Notes: generated from the letters alone by a model not told the origin. DNA of 11,025 bases from an uncultured Bacilli bacterium (GCA_944358565.1 CALVRK010000029.1:1-11025), one strand, 5' to 3'. Counted from the stretch's first letter, positions 1 through 7,142 are shown. Translations and numbers: made by a program.

Positions 1-92
1 ATGATTGGAGTTGTAATTAAGGCGATAATAGCTAAGATAACGATTACGGCCAATAGCTCAATCAAAGTAAAACCTTTAGAATTCTTTCTCAT
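1..92 (-). CDS. type IV pilin-like / competence pseudopilin, N-terminus only (cut by window edge)
   Basis: Only the first 30 codons are inside the window. The start is the ATG at 92, preceded by a strong GAGGAGGTG ribosome binding site with 6 bases between. The protein begins with a short basic leader (MRKNSKG), followed by FTLIELLAVIVILAIIALI. This is the class III signal of type IV prepilins: cleavage by prepilin peptidase is expected between Gly7 and Phe8, with the conserved Glu at position 5 of the mature protein (residue 12) and a hydrophobic assembly helix after it. In Gram-positive bacteria such proteins are major or minor pilins of type IV pili or the ComG-type DNA-uptake pseudopilus. 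The missing C-terminal domain prevents choosing between these. It has its own promoter, so it is probably not part of the valS transcript. Confidence 0.9.
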   Translation of the reverse strand, partial: MRKNSKGFTLIELLAVIVILAIIALITTPI

Positions 93-124
93 CTATTTCA
101 CCTCCTCGCCCCTATTCTGTTATC

Positions 125-154
125 AATATACCACATTTTTTTGCATAAATCAAT
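125..154 (-). promoter_or_regulatory. promoter for the pilin-like gene
   Basis: Reading the minus strand, TTGATT (154-149) is separated by 18 bases from TATATT (130-125). The -10 box is preceded by TGG, giving an extended -10. The box ends 32 bases before the pilin start codon. It sits just past the valS stop, and no hairpin terminator is visible between the two genes. Confidence 0.5.
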
Positions 155-162
155 CTTTTTTG

Positions 163-2691
163 TTATTTTAATTTGTCAAGTATAATATCTAATTCTTGTT
201 TTTCTTTTTTTAATGTTTCCCTTTCATTTTCAACGATATCTTTAGGTGCTTTATTTATATAATTCTGATTTTCAAGTAATTTTTCACGTCTATTAATTGA
301 CGCTTCTAGGCGATCTTTCTCTTTATATAGATTTTCTATTTCAGCCGTTTTATTTAATGAGTTATCATAATATAAAGTTACATTATCGCCCATAAAATTG
401 AAAACTAAAGTGTCAAGTGATTCGTGATTTACAAGTTTTGTATTTTTTAGTAATTTATTTAAAATAGTTTCATTGTTCTTTAAAATTTCATTTGTATATT
501 CAATATGGTTTTCTTTAATGTTGTTTTCAAGTTTTGCTTTTCTTACTTTTTTAACAAGTTCAATTATCTCCTCCATATCTTTACTATTTTCAAAGATTTC
601 TTCTACATTATATTCTGGATATGTACTTAACATGATAGACTCTTCGGTGTTTGGTAGTTTGGTGTATATTTCTTCAGTAACATAAGGCATAAATGGATGA
701 AGCATTTTTAAAATAGCTTTCAATACTTTAACTAGTATTGTTTTAGATGTATTATTCATGTTTATTTTAGAAAGTTCAATATACCAATCGCAGAAATCAT
801 TCCAAATAAAATTATATAAAGTCGATCCAACAATATTAAATTCATATTTTTCCATACTGTTAGTAACATCTTTAACAGTCTCATTTAATTTAGTTAAAAT
901 CCATTTGTCCGGCAAAGTTAAGTTATCCATAGTTTCTTCATAGTCGTTTTCAATGTTCATCAATACAAACCTTGAAGCATTCCAAAGTTTATTTATAAAG
1001 TTCCATGTTGATTTAACTTTTTCAGGATCATATTTCACATCCATGCCCGGAGCAGAAGATGTAGTTAAGAAAAATCTTAAACTATCCGCACCATATTTTT
1101 CAATCTCATCCATTGGGTCTACTCCATTACCTAAAGATTTACTCATTTTACGTCCTAAATTATCACGTACTAATCCATGAATTAAGCAATCTTTGAATGG
1201 TCTTTGTCCAGTAAATTCTAGTCCTTGGAATATCATACGACTAACCCAGAAGAAAATAATATCAAATCCAGCAATTATAACATCGTTTGGATAATATCTT
1301 TTATATAGTTCGGTATCATCAGGCCATCCCATGGTACTAAATGGCCAGAGAGCTGATGAGAACCAAGTATCTAAAGTATCTGGGTCCCTAGTCCATCCAT
1401 CTTCTTTTGGTGCTTCCATACCAACATACACTTCATCATCCTTATACCATGCTGGTATGCGATGACCCCACCACAATTGTCTAGATATACACCAGTCATG
1501 AGAAATTTCTAACCAGTGATTTAAGGTCTTTTCAAATCTTTCTGGGAAAAAGTTTACTTTAGTATTTTGATTATATTGGTTTTTTAAAGCATTTTTGGCT
1601 AGAACATCCATTTTAACAAACCATTGCTTAGATAAATATGGTTCAACAATGGCATCACTTCTTTCAGAATGTCCAACTGAGTGAGTGATTTTTTCAATAC
1701 CTAGTAATAAACCTTGTTCTTTTAAATCTTCAACAAGTTTTTCACGGCATTCAAATCTATTGAGCCCTTGATATTTGCCTGTTTTTTCATTCATTGTGGC
1801 ATCAGGATTCATAATAACGATTTTTCCTAAGCCATGTCTTTGTCCTACTTCAAAATCATTTGGGTCATGAGCTGGGGTGATTTTAACGCATCCGGTTCCT
1901 TTTTCCATATCAGCGTGTTCGTCAGAAATAATTGGAATTTTTTTACCAACAATTGGTAGAATAACATTTTGTCCAATTAGGTGCTTATACCTTTTATCAT
2001 TTGGGTTAACAGCAACAGCGGTATCACCAAATAAAGTTTCAGGACGCGTTGTCGCAACATCTAAGTATTCATCAGTTCCATCGATATAATATTTTAAGTG
2101 GTAAAAAGCACCTTCCTCATCTTTATAAATTACTTCTTCATTAGATAAAGCGGTTAATTGAACTGGATCCCAATTAATAATTCTTTCACCACGATAAATC
2201 AATCCTTTATTATATAATTCAACAAAAACTTTTCGAACAGCTTTAGAAAGTCCTTCATCTAGAGTGAATCTTTCTTTTGAATAATCTAAGGCAAGTCCAA
2301 GTTTAGCCCATTGTCTATGTATATTCTCAGCATACTCATCTTTCCAAGCCCAGGCGGCTTTTAACCATTCTTCACGGTCCATGCTTCTTGGGTCGATTCC
2401 TTCATCTCGCAATCTTTTATCAACTTTTGCTTGTGTGGCAATACCAGCATGGTCCATTCCAGGAATCCATAAAGTATCAAATCCTTTTAGTTTTTTATAT
2501 CTGATCAAAATATCTTGTAGGGCCGTATCCCAAGCATGTCCAATGTGGAGTTTACCAGTTACGTTTGGTGGTGGAATTACAATAGCGTATGGTTTTTTAT
2601 ACATGTCACCCGCGGTGAAATATCCTTTCTTTTTCCAAGTTTCATATTTATCTTTTTCAACAATTAAATGATTATATTTTTTATCAAGCAT
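163..2691 (-). CDS. valS: valyl-tRNA synthetase
   Basis: Class I aminoacyl-tRNA synthetase that charges tRNA-Val in the cytoplasm. Numbering from the ATG at 2691 (842 aa): the HIGH signature is at 49-52 (PNVTGKLHIGHA). The GMDHAGIATQ segment follows. The CP1 editing domain carries TTRPETLFGDT from about 214 and AHDPNDFEVG from about 274, used to hydrolyse Thr-tRNA-Val. KMSKS is at 515-519. An anticodon-binding helical domain follows, and the ValRS-specific C-terminal coiled-coil arm covers about 780-842. The length is slightly below the usual 870-950 and the protein looks complete. An ATG three codons upstream (2700) touches the AAAGGA ribosome binding site, so 2691 with a 9-base spacing is preferred. 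The start overlaps the end of the upstream HD gene by 8 bases, implying translational coupling. Expression should follow the T-box upstream of the HD gene. Confidence 0.97.
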   Translation of the reverse strand: MLDKKYNHLIVEKDKYETWKKKGYFTAGDMYKKPYAIVIPPPNVTGKLHIGHAWDTALQDILIRYKKLKGFDTLWIPGMDHAGIATQAKVDKRLRDEGIDPRSMDREEWLKAAWAWKDEYAENIHRQWAKLGLALDYSKERFTLDEGLSKAVRKVFVELYNKGLIYRGERIINWDPVQLTALSNEEVIYKDEEGAFYHLKYYIDGTDEYLDVATTRPETLFGDTAVAVNPNDKRYKHLIGQNVILPIVGKKIPIISDEHADMEKGTGCVKITPAHDPNDFEVGQRHGLGKIVIMNPDATMNEKTGKYQGLNRFECREKLVEDLKEQGLLLGIEKITHSVGHSERSDAIVEPYLSKQWFVKMDVLAKNALKNQYNQNTKVNFFPERFEKTLNHWLEISHDWCISRQLWWGHRIPAWYKDDEVYVGMEAPKEDGWTRDPDTLDTWFSSALWPFSTMGWPDDTELYKRYYPNDVIIAGFDIIFFWVSRMIFQGLEFTGQRPFKDCLIHGLVRDNLGRKMSKSLGNGVDPMDEIEKYGADSLRFFLTTSSAPGMDVKYDPEKVKSTWNFINKLWNASRFVLMNIENDYEETMDNLTLPDKWILTKLNETVKDVTNSMEKYEFNIVGSTLYNFIWNDFCDWYIELSKINMNNTSKTILVKVLKAILKMLHPFMPYVTEEIYTKLPNTEESIMLSTYPEYNVEEIFENSKDMEEIIELVKKVRKAKLENNIKENHIEYTNEILKNNETILNKLLKNTKLVNHESLDTLVFNFMGDNVTLYYDNSLNKTAEIENLYKEKDRLEASINRREKLLENQNYINKAPKDIVENERETLKKEKQELDIILDKLK

Positions 2692-3409
2692 TATTCTCAT
2701 TCCTTTCGTCTATGTATTTCATAACTTCTATATATACTTGTTCATATATGTATTTATATTTTAGCCTCTCATAAAATTTTGCTAAATATTCTTTAAACTC
2801 TTTTAAACATTCATCATAGTTTATATCAAAAGCAAAAGATAATTTTGTTACAATGTAATCATTTGGGTTTTTACATAGATTAATATCTACGGATTTATGT
2901 CTTTTAATGCATTCTAAGACTTCTTTAGTAATTGGCTCGGCTGTTTCTTTTAATCTCAGATCGTTTAGATAACCAAATAAAAATATTATATCTATTTTAT
3001 CAGTATCTCTAATTAATTTTGCATGCATTAATTTTCTTTCATCATCTATTTTATTGATACTAAATTTATTATGATTTTTAATAGAAAATTCAATAATATC
3101 ATAATATTTTTTTGAGATTTCAAAATTTTGTATCAGTTTCTGTTCAAACAATATTTTAACCCCGTAGTCTGCATGATCAAATGTTTTGGAATCATTATAT
3201 GAATGATATTGTTTGTATTGTTCAAAACGACCAATATCGTGCAGTAATCCAATTATTTTGGCAATTTGGATATCTTCTTGGTTAAAATGTAACTCTTTAG
3301 CGTATTTTTCACTAAGCTTCATGACTCGGTATGAATGATTATATTTTGCCTTAATGTTTTCATCTTTCATATCAAAGTTATTAACATATTTCTCAAAAAT
3401 TTCTATCAT
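2684..3409 (-). CDS. HD-domain metal-dependent phosphohydrolase in the valS operon
   Basis: 241 aa from the ATG at 3409, which has AAGGTG 7 bases upstream; a GTG three codons earlier is possible but falls within that site. The HD-superfamily ligands are visible: His25 (NHSYRVM), His57-Asp58 (GLLHDIGRFEQ), His79 (DHADYG), His113 (KNHNK) and Asp137 (RDTDKID). This is the arrangement of HD hydrolases acting on phosphomonoesters, nucleotides or cyclic nucleotides. No second catalytic or sensor domain is seen, and no membrane segment. The substrate cannot be assigned from sequence. The gene lies directly after the valine T-box and its last codons overlap the valS start, so it is co-induced with valS when tRNA-Val is uncharged. 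That link suggests a role in amino-acid-starvation metabolism, but this is inference. Confidence 0.88.
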   Translation of the reverse strand: MIEIFEKYVNNFDMKDENIKAKYNHSYRVMKLSEKYAKELHFNQEDIQIAKIIGLLHDIGRFEQYKQYHSYNDSKTFDHADYGVKILFEQKLIQNFEISKKYYDIIEFSIKNHNKFSINKIDDERKLMHAKLIRDTDKIDIIFLFGYLNDLRLKETAEPITKEVLECIKRHKSVDINLCKNPNDYIVTKLSFAFDINYDECLKEFKEYLAKFYERLKYKYIYEQVYIEVMKYIDERNENNA

Positions 3410-3426
3410 ATGAATCACCTTATAAC

Positions 3427-3483
3427 AAAAAAACTTATAAATTTAAGGACGTATTGAACGTGGTACCACCTTAATTTATAAGT
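3427..3483 (-). terminator. T-box regulated intrinsic terminator
   Basis: The arm ACTTATAAATTAAGG (3483-3469) pairs with CCTTAAATTTATAAGT (3448-3433) over 15 bp with one bulged A, and is followed by seven T (3433-3427). The helix shares AAGG and CCTT with the antiterminator, so the two structures exclude each other. This is the classic T-box switch. Confidence 0.93.
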
Positions 3484-3648
3484 TTTAACTTATCTCGATT
3501 AGTTTAACGCACTTTGACGAATTTTCCTACTCTTATTTCAGAAAATCAGCTTGGTCAAGCTACCTTCAATATTCTCTATTGTTAGTTTACATCTACCACT
3601 AACTTTCTTTAAATAGATAAATATTTACTCCTCTTGGTCATGGCTTTG
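3427..3648 (-). ncRNA. T-box riboswitch, valine (GUA) specifier
   Basis: All core T-box parts can be read on the minus strand. In Stem I, AATATT (3625-3620) pairs with AATATT (3573-3568), CTATT pairs with AATAG, and a terminal GTTAG/CTAAC helix closes a 13-base loop. The specifier loop has AGTA (3629-3626) opposite GAA (3567-3565). One base later comes GTA (3563-3561), a valine codon. The antiterminator is AAGG (3472-3469), the 7-base bulge TGGTACC (3468-3462), ACG, a loop, then CGT and CCTT (3451-3445). The TGGT of the bulge would pair with an ACCA tRNA 3' end, as expected for tRNA-Val with discriminator A. Uncharged tRNA-Val would stabilise the antiterminator and allow transcription of the HD gene and valS. 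Stem I is compact compared with classical T-boxes. Confidence 0.95.
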
Positions 3649-3654
3649 TTTTAA

Positions 3655-3683
3655 ATTATACATGTTTTTTATAAAAATTACAA
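3655..3683 (-). promoter_or_regulatory. promoter of the T-box / HD / valS operon
   Basis: TTGTAA (3683-3678) and a perfect TATAAT (3660-3655) are spaced by exactly 17 bases on the minus strand. The -35 box includes the stop codon of the upstream zinc-ribbon gene. The predicted transcript start near 3648 lies just before Stem I of the T-box, as it should. Confidence 0.8.
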
Positions 3684-4448
3684 TACTTTTGTGCCACAAA
3701 GAAAGCATGTTGTAGCTGTTGACGATAATTTAGTACCGCATTTTGGACACACTCTTGGTTTACTATTATCTACAAAAATCGGATTCTCTTCTGGCTTAAC
3801 TTCTTGTTTTGCCTCAATAACAGTTTCGTGTCTCTCATCGGGTTCAAGATCATTGTTTAAAAAGACACTATTTCTACCTTCTTTATTATATAAATCAATT
3901 ATTGACTCTTCTTTGACTGTAGTATTCATTTGATTATATAAACTTGGATTAATTACTACTTCTCCTTGAGTAGTTTGTGATTGAGGAGCCATTTGGTTTG
4001 GAACTGTATTTGTTGATTGATTTATAATTGGCTCTTCAGGTATTGTTTCAAACAAAATGTTTTGATTACTTATAAATTGTTCGGTATTATCGTACATATG
4101 AAGCATAAATTTGGGGTTTTTTAAAACTAATTCAGGAAATTTGTACATAGGTACAAGGATAAACCAAATTGATTCTTTAGGATTTAATTTATACGCTGTT
4201 AAGAGTTCTTTGATTATTATATTATAGTAATAAAGATTAGCAAAAGGGATTAAAGTTTTTAAAAAAACTGATTTTTTAATATCCAATAAATCTACTAAAA
4301 CTAATCTGTTGTAAAAAGGGACATAAGCTTTCCACTCTGGAATTTTTGCTTCTTTAAATAATTTACTTAAACATATTTTTACCGTAATATAAACGATAAA
4401 AAGTACGATAAAAAGCATTAAAAAATACTTACCTGTACCTTCAAACAT
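3678..4448 (-). CDS. membrane protein with C-terminal zinc ribbon (DUF5684-like)
   Basis: 256 aa, start supported by AGGAGG 7 bases upstream. An N-terminal transmembrane helix covers about residues 8-28. A segment resembling DUF5684-type membrane proteins follows (IPEWKAYVPFYNRLVLVDLL, 36-55), with further hydrophobic stretches at about 62-80 and 93-110. Residues about 120-230 are a low-complexity, Gln/Asn/Thr- and then Glu-rich linker with no recognisable fold. The protein ends in a CPKCG/CFLCG zinc ribbon with Cys234, Cys237, Cys248 and Cys251. The likely picture is a membrane anchor displaying a flexible tail and zinc ribbon in the cytoplasm; its function is unknown. The DUF5684 call rests on motif resemblance only. 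It has its own promoter and precedes the T-box, so it is probably transcribed separately from valS. Confidence 0.8.
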   Translation of the reverse strand: MFEGTGKYFLMLFIVLFIVYITVKICLSKLFKEAKIPEWKAYVPFYNRLVLVDLLDIKKSVFLKTLIPFANLYYYNIIIKELLTAYKLNPKESIWFILVPMYKFPELVLKNPKFMLHMYDNTEQFISNQNILFETIPEEPIINQSTNTVPNQMAPQSQTTQGEVVINPSLYNQMNTTVKEESIIDLYNKEGRNSVFLNNDLEPDERHETVIEAKQEVKPEENPIFVDNSKPRVCPKCGTKLSSTATTCFLCGTKVL

Positions 4449-4471
4449 TTTTTAGCCTCCTTTTTATTATA

Positions 4472-4500
4472 ATTATAACACGACATTAAATTAACAACAA
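4472..4500 (-). promoter_or_regulatory. promoter for the zinc-ribbon membrane protein
   Basis: TTGTTG (4500-4495) is followed after 17 bases by TATAAT (4477-4472), with TGT directly before the -10 box (extended -10). The predicted start near 4465 leaves a leader of about 17 bases holding the AGGAGG site. Confidence 0.7.
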
Positions 4501-4507
4501 CAAAAAT

Positions 4508-5017
4508 CTATTTCAAAAAGCAGTTGTTTTCTTTTTCATATTTTAAATTAGTAATATCTCCGTGTCCTGGATAAATTTTTGTATTATTAGGATAAGTTTT
4601 AATGATGTCTAAACTATTTTTCATTTCTTCCATATTTCCAGTAGGCATATCGGTTCGACCAATGGTTTCTTTGAATAGAAAGTCACCGGTAAACATAGCG
4701 TGCTCTTTAGGAAAATAATATGTGACACTATCACTGGTATGTCCTTTAGTAAAAATAACTTCAAAAGTAAAAGGTTCAAAACAGTATGTCTGTTCTTTAG
4801 GATTATTTAATATTAACTCTTTTTCAAAATGATTTAAAGCTCCTATATGATCTGGATGATAGTGCGTAATTAAAACTTTTATTACATCTTTATTTTTAAG
4901 TGACCTTGAAATTTTTTCATAGTCATCACCTGGATCTATTACAATTACTTTATTATCTTCTTCTAGGACATAACAATTTGATTCTAAATAGCCTACTGGT
5001 ATTTTTGTGATTTTCAT
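4508..5017 (-). CDS. metallo-beta-lactamase fold hydrolase, glyoxalase II-like
   Basis: 169 aa. The metal ligands of the family are all visible: THYHPDHIG (His52, His54, Asp56, His57), GHTSDS (His93), TGDFLF (Asp112) and PGHGD (His152). The GRTD motif at 120-123 is typical of the glyoxalase II/YqgX branch, thioesterase-like hydrolases that include hydroxyacylglutathione hydrolases. The protein is shorter than the usual 200-210 aa of YqgX relatives. The shortening falls between the first histidine cluster and His93, and after the last ligand, and the catalytic site is intact. The true substrate is not known in such bacteria. The start codon overlaps the stop of the small upstream gene as ATGA, so it is coupled to the rnhB operon. 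No clear terminator follows. Confidence 0.9.
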   Translation of the reverse strand: MKITKIPVGYLESNCYVLEEDNKVIVIDPGDDYEKISRSLKNKDVIKVLITHYHPDHIGALNHFEKELILNNPKEQTYCFEPFTFEVIFTKGHTSDSVTYYFPKEHAMFTGDFLFKETIGRTDMPTGNMEEMKNSLDIIKTYPNNTKIYPGHGDITNLKYEKENNCFLK

Positions 5018-5226
5018 TTTAATCTTCTCAATACATTAAATGTTTCTTTTAGACTATTATCAGCAATAGTTTTTTTTACTTGAGTCGGTGGCTCTGGAGT
5101 GTTAGGTTTATTAATTTTGCCAGCATTTGGGTGAAGTTTAGCTCTAAGTTCATTTGGATCTTGGTTAAATCCTCTTTTCACCATACCTTTTAAAATCATA
5201 TCTTTATTATTCTCATTTATTATCAT
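5014..5226 (-). CDS. 70-aa protein of unknown function between rnhB and the MBL hydrolase
   Basis: I do not recognise this protein. The start at the ATG at 5226 is preferred, because AAAGGA lies 7 bases upstream; nine codons further up, an ATG would overlap rnhB without such a site. The 70-aa product is basic and hydrophilic, has no Cys or Trp and has no membrane segment. A helical N-terminus (ILKGMVKRGFNQDPNELRAK) is followed by a Pro/Asn/Lys-rich middle (NKPNTPEPPTQ, about 39-49) and a helical basic C-terminus ending in RRLK. The ATGA overlap with the downstream hydrolase and a 13-base gap from rnhB argue that it is a real, coupled gene. A role in nucleic-acid or protein binding would fit the charge but is not supported by a motif. 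Confidence 0.7.
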   Translation of the reverse strand: MIINENNKDMILKGMVKRGFNQDPNELRAKLHPNAGKINKPNTPEPPTQVKKTIADNSLKETFNVLRRLK

Positions 5227-5239
5227 AATTATTTCCTTT

Positions 5240-5857
5240 CTAACAATGACCATTTTCTATATAATTTTTAATCGGACCGTAAGTTTTTCGATATCCATCA
5301 ATTAAACCATATTTATTAATAGCTTCTAAGTGTTTTTTTGTTGGATAACCCTTATGATTTTTAAAACCATATTCGGGGTGCTTTTTATCTATTTCATATA
5401 AAATTCTATCCCTAGTTACTTTGGCTATAACGCTAGCTGCGGCAATGGAAGCACTTTTAGCATCACCTTTTATAATTGGCATAACAGGAACATCTATATC
5501 TATGGGCATGGCATCGGACAAAACATATTCTAATGGAATTTGTTTTTGAACCTTTCTAATGGCTTCAACCATGGCCTTTCTACTTGCTTCATAGATGTTT
5601 ATTTTATCTATTTCTTCTGGAGAAACAATACCAATTCCATAAATAGTGTTTTCTACAATATAATCATAAAATATGTTTCTTTTTTTTTCGGTTAATTTTT
5701 TAGAATCATTTAAACCTTCTAATTCGAAACCGTGTGGTAAAACAACGCAAGCAGCAACAACTGGTCCATAGAGTGGCCCCCTACCTGCTTCATCAGTTCC
5801 CCCTATGATATTGATTCCTTTTGCTTGTAAGTCTTTTTCATATTGCCGTAAATCCAT
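5240..5857 (-). CDS. rnhB: ribonuclease HII
   Basis: RNase HII cleaves RNA in RNA-DNA hybrids and starts ribonucleotide excision repair by nicking 5' to single ribonucleotides. Numbering from the ATG at 5857 (205 aa), the four acidic metal ligands can be placed: Asp22-Glu23 in GTDEAGRGP, Asp115 in LSDAMP, and Asp132 in IKGDAKSASIAAASVIAKV. The TRD, HPEYGF and HKGYPT signatures of the family follow in order. The length is normal. An ATG six codons earlier (5875) lacks a ribosome binding site, whereas TAGGA lies 7 bases before 5857. It is the first gene of a three-gene operon with the 70-aa protein and the MBL hydrolase. Confidence 0.96.
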   Translation of the reverse strand: MDLRQYEKDLQAKGINIIGGTDEAGRGPLYGPVVAACVVLPHGFELEGLNDSKKLTEKKRNIFYDYIVENTIYGIGIVSPEEIDKINIYEASRKAMVEAIRKVQKQIPLEYVLSDAMPIDIDVPVMPIIKGDAKSASIAAASVIAKVTRDRILYEIDKKHPEYGFKNHKGYPTKKHLEAINKYGLIDGYRKTYGPIKNYIENGHC

Positions 5858-5880
5858 GTTTTTTCCTACTTTCATATATA

Positions 5881-5889
5881 ATTATAACA
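5881..5889 (-). promoter_or_regulatory. extended -10 promoter for the rnhB operon
   Basis: TGTTATAAT (5889-5881) lies 23 bases upstream of the preferred rnhB start. No good -35 box is present, so it relies on the TGn extension. Transcription would start about 5874, close to the rejected upstream ATG of rnhB, which supports the 5857 start. Confidence 0.5.
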
Positions 5890-5899
5890 TAACTTAGGT

Positions 5900-6376
5900 T
5901 TATAAATCTATAATTTGATATTTAAAGTTTAGGTTATCTAAAAATTTAAACATGTTATCAATAGATATGAAAAGTGTGGCTATATTAACGTTTGGATGAA
6001 AGTTTATTATATTTTCTTTAGTAACTTCTTTATCGATAAACACCTTTACATCTTTTTCTTTATTATTGAGTAGTCCAAATAATGAAACGCTGCCAGGTTT
6101 TAATCCTAATTTTTTTATTAAATCTTCTTCTTTGGCAAAGTGTAATCTTTGACCTACTAAAGTACTTAATTTTTTTATGTCCAAACGTTTTCTATCATCT
6201 ATAATGATTAAATAAAAGTTTCTATCTTTTTTGTCTGATAAGAGTAATGTTTTTGAAAAGACTCCTTCACGGTCTTTAACATATTCATCGGCTTCCTCAG
6301 TTGTGTATGCGGCTGGATGAGTAATGATTTCATAATTAATGTCCATTTCTTTTAATGCTTCTAAAACTTTATCCAT
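5900..6376 (-). CDS. YbaK/ProX-type aminoacyl-tRNA editing protein
   Basis: The 158-aa protein belongs to the INS/YbaK/ProX superfamily of free-standing deacylases that hydrolyse mischarged tRNAs (for example Ala-tRNA-Pro or Cys-tRNA-Pro). Visible family features are the ITHPAAYTTEEA opening (His20), the conserved catalytic-type Lys42 in GVFSKTLLL, the RLDIKKL segment, and GLKPGSVSLFGLLNN near residues 91-105. The sequence resembles the PrdX/ProXp-ala branch most, but the substrate amino acid cannot be fixed here. The start is uncertain: ATG 6376 is 12 bases from AAAGGA, and ATG 6388 is almost touching it. Farther upstream starts lie at or before the predicted transcript start. It is apparently a single gene, with the rnhB operon promoter just downstream. 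Confidence 0.87.
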   Translation of the reverse strand: MDKVLEALKEMDINYEIITHPAAYTTEEADEYVKDREGVFSKTLLLSDKKDRNFYLIIIDDRKRLDIKKLSTLVGQRLHFAKEEDLIKKLGLKPGSVSLFGLLNNKEKDVKVFIDKEVTKENIINFHPNVNIATLFISIDNMFKFLDNLNFKYQIIDL

Positions 6377-6442
6377 AAAAATTTTCATTCCTTTCACTTC
6401 GTTCAAGACACACGTAGTCATGAACATTATAATTATTTTTAG

Positions 6443-6451
6443 ATTATATCA
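6443..6451 (-). promoter_or_regulatory. extended -10 promoter for the tRNA-editing gene
   Basis: TGATATAAT (6451-6443) on the minus strand, with a poor -35 region. A second TATAAT lies at 6431-6426. Either would start transcription downstream of the yqeG-like stop codon and upstream of the editing gene. Confidence 0.45.
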
Positions 6452-6507
6452 TCTATCTATATTTTAACATAATATTAGTATATAAAGAATAGATATACAA
6501 TAATTCA

Positions 6508-7113
6508 TCAATTAGTCTTGTTTTCTGATATATAATATTTTCCGATTTGAAATTGTTTATATTTCTTGAGTTTTTTAATCATATGTTTTTGTAATTTTTG
6601 AGCCATTCCGGTTTGAATATTATTTTCTTTAGATAATTGATCAACTAATATAGCTTTTATTCTATATTTTTTAGCACCAACAATATCGGAAAGTAATTGG
6701 TCCCCAATAGCAGCAGTATTTTCTTTATTTGAATTTAATATATTTAGAGCTTTTTCATAGGCTTCTTTAGTTGGTTTGCCGGCATCAGATAATAGTGGAA
6801 GATTTAATTTTTTAGCGACTGGTTTAGCTCTTTGTTCATGGTTATTAGAAAATAGTAAGATTTTAAAACCTTGTTTTTTTAAATTTTCCATTAAATCAGC
6901 AGTTTCTTTTGGAATGTTTAAATCGTCAACTTTAGTAATTGTATTATCAATATCAAATAATAATGTATCAATTTTTTCTTTTTTTAAGATTTGGTAATCG
7001 ATTTTATATATACTTGGATAATAACTATCAGGAGTAACAGCTTCTATTTCTTTTTTTAAGCCAAGCATTACTTTTATAAAGGTTTGCATCATCAAGATAT
7101 GTTTTTTGGCCAT
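6508..7113 (-). CDS. yqeG: YqeG-family HAD (subclass IIIA) phosphatase
   Basis: 201 aa. HAD motifs are complete: motif I DIDNT with nucleophile Asp54 and Asp56, motif II Ser89 in LLFSNN, the motif III lysine in AGKPTK (Lys113), and motif IV GDQLLSDIVGA with Asp138 and Asp143. The N-terminal TPDSYYPSIYKIDYQIL segment matches the YqeG family, which is related to Gep4-type phosphatidylglycerophosphate phosphatases. Its exact substrate in this organism is open. The N-terminus is about 20 residues longer than in typical relatives. No ribosome binding site precedes this ATG, and internal ATGs (residues 8, 9, 16) have none either. The start lies 5 bases after the T-tract of the upstream terminator, so the gene may depend on readthrough. 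In Bacillus yqeG heads a ribosome-assembly/nad cluster; here it does not. Confidence 0.9.
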   Translation of the reverse strand: MAKKHILMMQTFIKVMLGLKKEIEAVTPDSYYPSIYKIDYQILKKEKIDTLLFDIDNTITKVDDLNIPKETADLMENLKKQGFKILLFSNNHEQRAKPVAKKLNLPLLSDAGKPTKEAYEKALNILNSNKENTAAIGDQLLSDIVGAKKYRIKAILVDQLSKENNIQTGMAQKLQKHMIKKLKKYKQFQIGKYYISENKTN

Positions 7114-7118
7114 AAATC

Positions 7119-7142
7119 AAAAAAATAATCACCGAAGTGACT
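7119..7142 (-). terminator. intrinsic terminator with UUCG tetraloop after ytxH
   Basis: On the minus strand AGTCAC (7142-7137), loop TTCG and GTGATT (7132-7127) form a 6-bp stem with one G-T pair and a very stable C(UUCG)G loop. This is followed by A and T and then seven T (7125-7119). The stem begins inside the ytxH stop codon (7143-7141). It should end the lipoprotein-ytxH operon before yqeG. Confidence 0.75.

Noticed and set aside
473..2671. Plus-strand open frames of 60-96 codons inside valS
   Set aside because: They are antisense to an intact valS, lack ribosome binding sites, and their composition is that of reverse-frame translation.
2684..5016. Possible Mycoplasma code (TGA as Trp)
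   Set aside because: The HD gene and the 70-aa gene stop at TGA in coupled overlaps, and Trp codons in valS and elsewhere are TGG.
6454..6495. TATCTAT / ATAGATA inverted repeat near the tRNA-editing promoter, considered as an operator
   Set aside because: Seven bases in very AT-rich DNA with a 28-base gap is easily chance, and no regulator gene is nearby.
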